NCBI RefSeq assembly: GCF_002222635.1
Contig: NZ_CP022415.1
Span: forward strand, 1,736,001 to 1,800,000
DNA length: 64,000 nt
Direction of reading: 5' to 3'
From: Pseudosulfitobacter pseudonitzschiae
GTDB taxonomy: Bacteria > Pseudomonadota > Alphaproteobacteria > Rhodobacterales > Rhodobacteraceae
Made by a program: the position numbers and the translations under genes. Shown piece after piece: positions 63,130 to 64,000 of the stretch; position 1 is the first letter of the stretch; every line of letters starts with the position of its first letter. The notes beneath the pieces were generated by a model, which saw only the letters and a program-made list of their open reading frames with translations, was not told the origin of the DNA and searched no databases.

Positions 63130-64000
63130 AATCCTGTTTATCTCTTTGTTCGGGCTAATGATTCTGGGCCTGCCGGTGGCCTTTGCGATGGCTATTTCCG
63201 TCTTTGCCGCCATCGCCTTGGGCAGTTCCTACCCCGAGATTGTCGTCGTCAAAGAGATGTTCTCGGGCCTCGACAGTTTTCCTTTGCTGGCAGTCCCGTT
63301 CTTTATTCTGGCCGCCGAGATCATGACCGGCGGCGCGATCACCCACACGCTGCTGCGGTTTGCCTCTCAATTCGTGGGGCATTTGCGCGGCGGATTGGGC
63401 TATGCCAACGTGATCTCGTCTACCATGTTCGCGGGCATTTCAGGATCAGCGCTGGCCGATGCGGCAGGCCCCGGTGCCATGATGATCCGTATGATGGAAA
63501 AGGGCGGCTATGACCGGCCCTATGCCGGCGCTCTGACAATTTCCAGCGCTGTGGTCGGCCCGATCATTCCACCATCAATCGTGATGATCATCTATGCGCT
63601 GCAAGATCAGGAAGTGTCGGTTGGATCGCTATTCATGGCGGGGGTCATTCCGGGTCTGTTGCTGGCCTTGGGTAATCTGGCGACGAACGGATATGTCAGC
63701 TGGAAACGCGATTTTCGCAGCACCGAAACACGCCCCGACACGGTCGAGATGCTGCGCACCACCGCGATGGCCCTGCCCGCACTGGGCCTGATCGTTCTGA
63801 TCGTCGGCGGCATCCGCGGCGGTATTTTCACACCCACCGAAGCCTCGGTGATCGCGGTGTTCTATGCGCTGTTCTGCGGCATGTTCATCTACCGCGCACT
63901 GCGCCTGCGCGATCTGCCTGCCATCATCCTGCGCGCCGCACTGGTCAGCGCCGCCGTGCTGCTGATTTTGGGGGCTGCGCGTGCCTTTGCCTGGGTTCTG
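63122..64000 (+). CDS. dctM: TRAP transporter large permease (DctM family), 3' end beyond the window
   Basis: The main transport subunit, which uses a sodium gradient. About 293 codons are visible from the ATG at 63122. It begins MAEILFISLFGLMILGLPVA and has many membrane helices. DctM motifs include LAVPFFILAAEIMTGGAI, FAGISGSALADAAGPGAMMI and SSAVVGPIIPPSIVMIIYAL. ATG overlaps the small-permease stop by 8 bases. No stop occurs before base 64000, so the gene continues past the right edge. Confidence 0.92.
   Translation, partial: MAEILFISLFGLMILGLPVAFAMAISVFAAIALGSSYPEIVVVKEMFSGLDSFPLLAVPFFILAAEIMTGGAITHTLLRFASQFVGHLRGGLGYANVISSTMFAGISGSALADAAGPGAMMIRMMEKGGYDRPYAGALTISSAVVGPIIPPSIVMIIYALQDQEVSVGSLFMAGVIPGLLLALGNLATNGYVSWKRDFRSTETRPDTVEMLRTTAMALPALGLIVLIVGGIRGGIFTPTEASVIAVFYALFCGMFIYRALRLRDLPAIILRAALVSAAVLLILGAARAFAWVL

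Overview
The window looks like core chromosome of a marine alphaproteobacterium of the Roseobacter group (Rhodobacteraceae). Four things point there: the high-GC coding style, the pyrH-frr-uppS-cdsA-dxr-rseP-bamA-skp order, two RTX proteins with C-terminal Hint domains, and a cytoplasmic GAF/HWE-type kinase. Methylamine, arginine and polyamine metabolism and TRAP transport also fit, but this is inference from gene content, without a phylogeny. I see no prophage, insertion sequence, integrating element, CRISPR array or rRNA. There is one tRNA gene, tRNA-Leu(CAA).

Region 1 (1-8.9 kb, minus strand) holds translation, isoprenoid, phospholipid and outer-membrane assembly genes: pyrH, frr, uppS, cdsA, dxr, rseP, a 41-residue membrane protein, bamA and the start of skp. 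The uppS reading frame lacks a usable start upstream of its catalytic motif. One extra base near its 5' end would explain this. Region 2 (8.9-17.2 kb) has miaA, an AraC-type regulator, a peptide-type ABC importer (two permeases and a fused double ATPase, no binding protein), a small periplasmic protein and a lytic transglycosylase. Region 3 (17.4-25 kb) has ssb, aroB-aroK, a small membrane protein with a secreted hypothetical protein and xerD in one overlapping unit, a CorC-type CBS protein and a sensor kinase that overlaps it tail to tail.

Region 4 (25-37 kb) has two divergent dimethylglycine/sarcosine dehydrogenase-like paralogues, a MocA-like nucleotidyltransferase and two large RTX-Hint proteins. 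These have long AT-rich upstream regions that carry small repeats and dyads. Region 5 (37-49.5 kb) has tRNA-Leu, a YqaA-like protein with DsbB, an Lrp regulator divergent from arginase and ornithine cyclodeaminase (arginine to ornithine to proline), and an HNH nuclease. It continues with a cobK-glycosylase-esterase operon with ATGA overlaps, rpiB, an MFS transporter, a squalene/phytoene-synthase-like protein and tandem alpha/beta hydrolases.

Region 6 (49.4-64 kb) has citramalate synthase, cysS, an AruH-like aminotransferase, a TPM-domain protein, a small outer-membrane barrel, an MttB-family methyltransferase without a corrinoid partner, an EF-hand protein and an ECF sigma factor. It ends with the carboxynorspermidine route to spermidine (dehydrogenase plus decarboxylase) and a divergent TRAP transporter that runs off the right edge. 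Methylamine/betaine (MttB family, DMGDH pair), arginine (arginase, OCD, AruH-like) and polyamine genes together suggest a lifestyle using nitrogenous osmolytes. No single undescribed system stands out. The best leads are the RTX-Hint pair, the orphan MttB locus with its leader ORF and dyad, and the uppS start anomaly.
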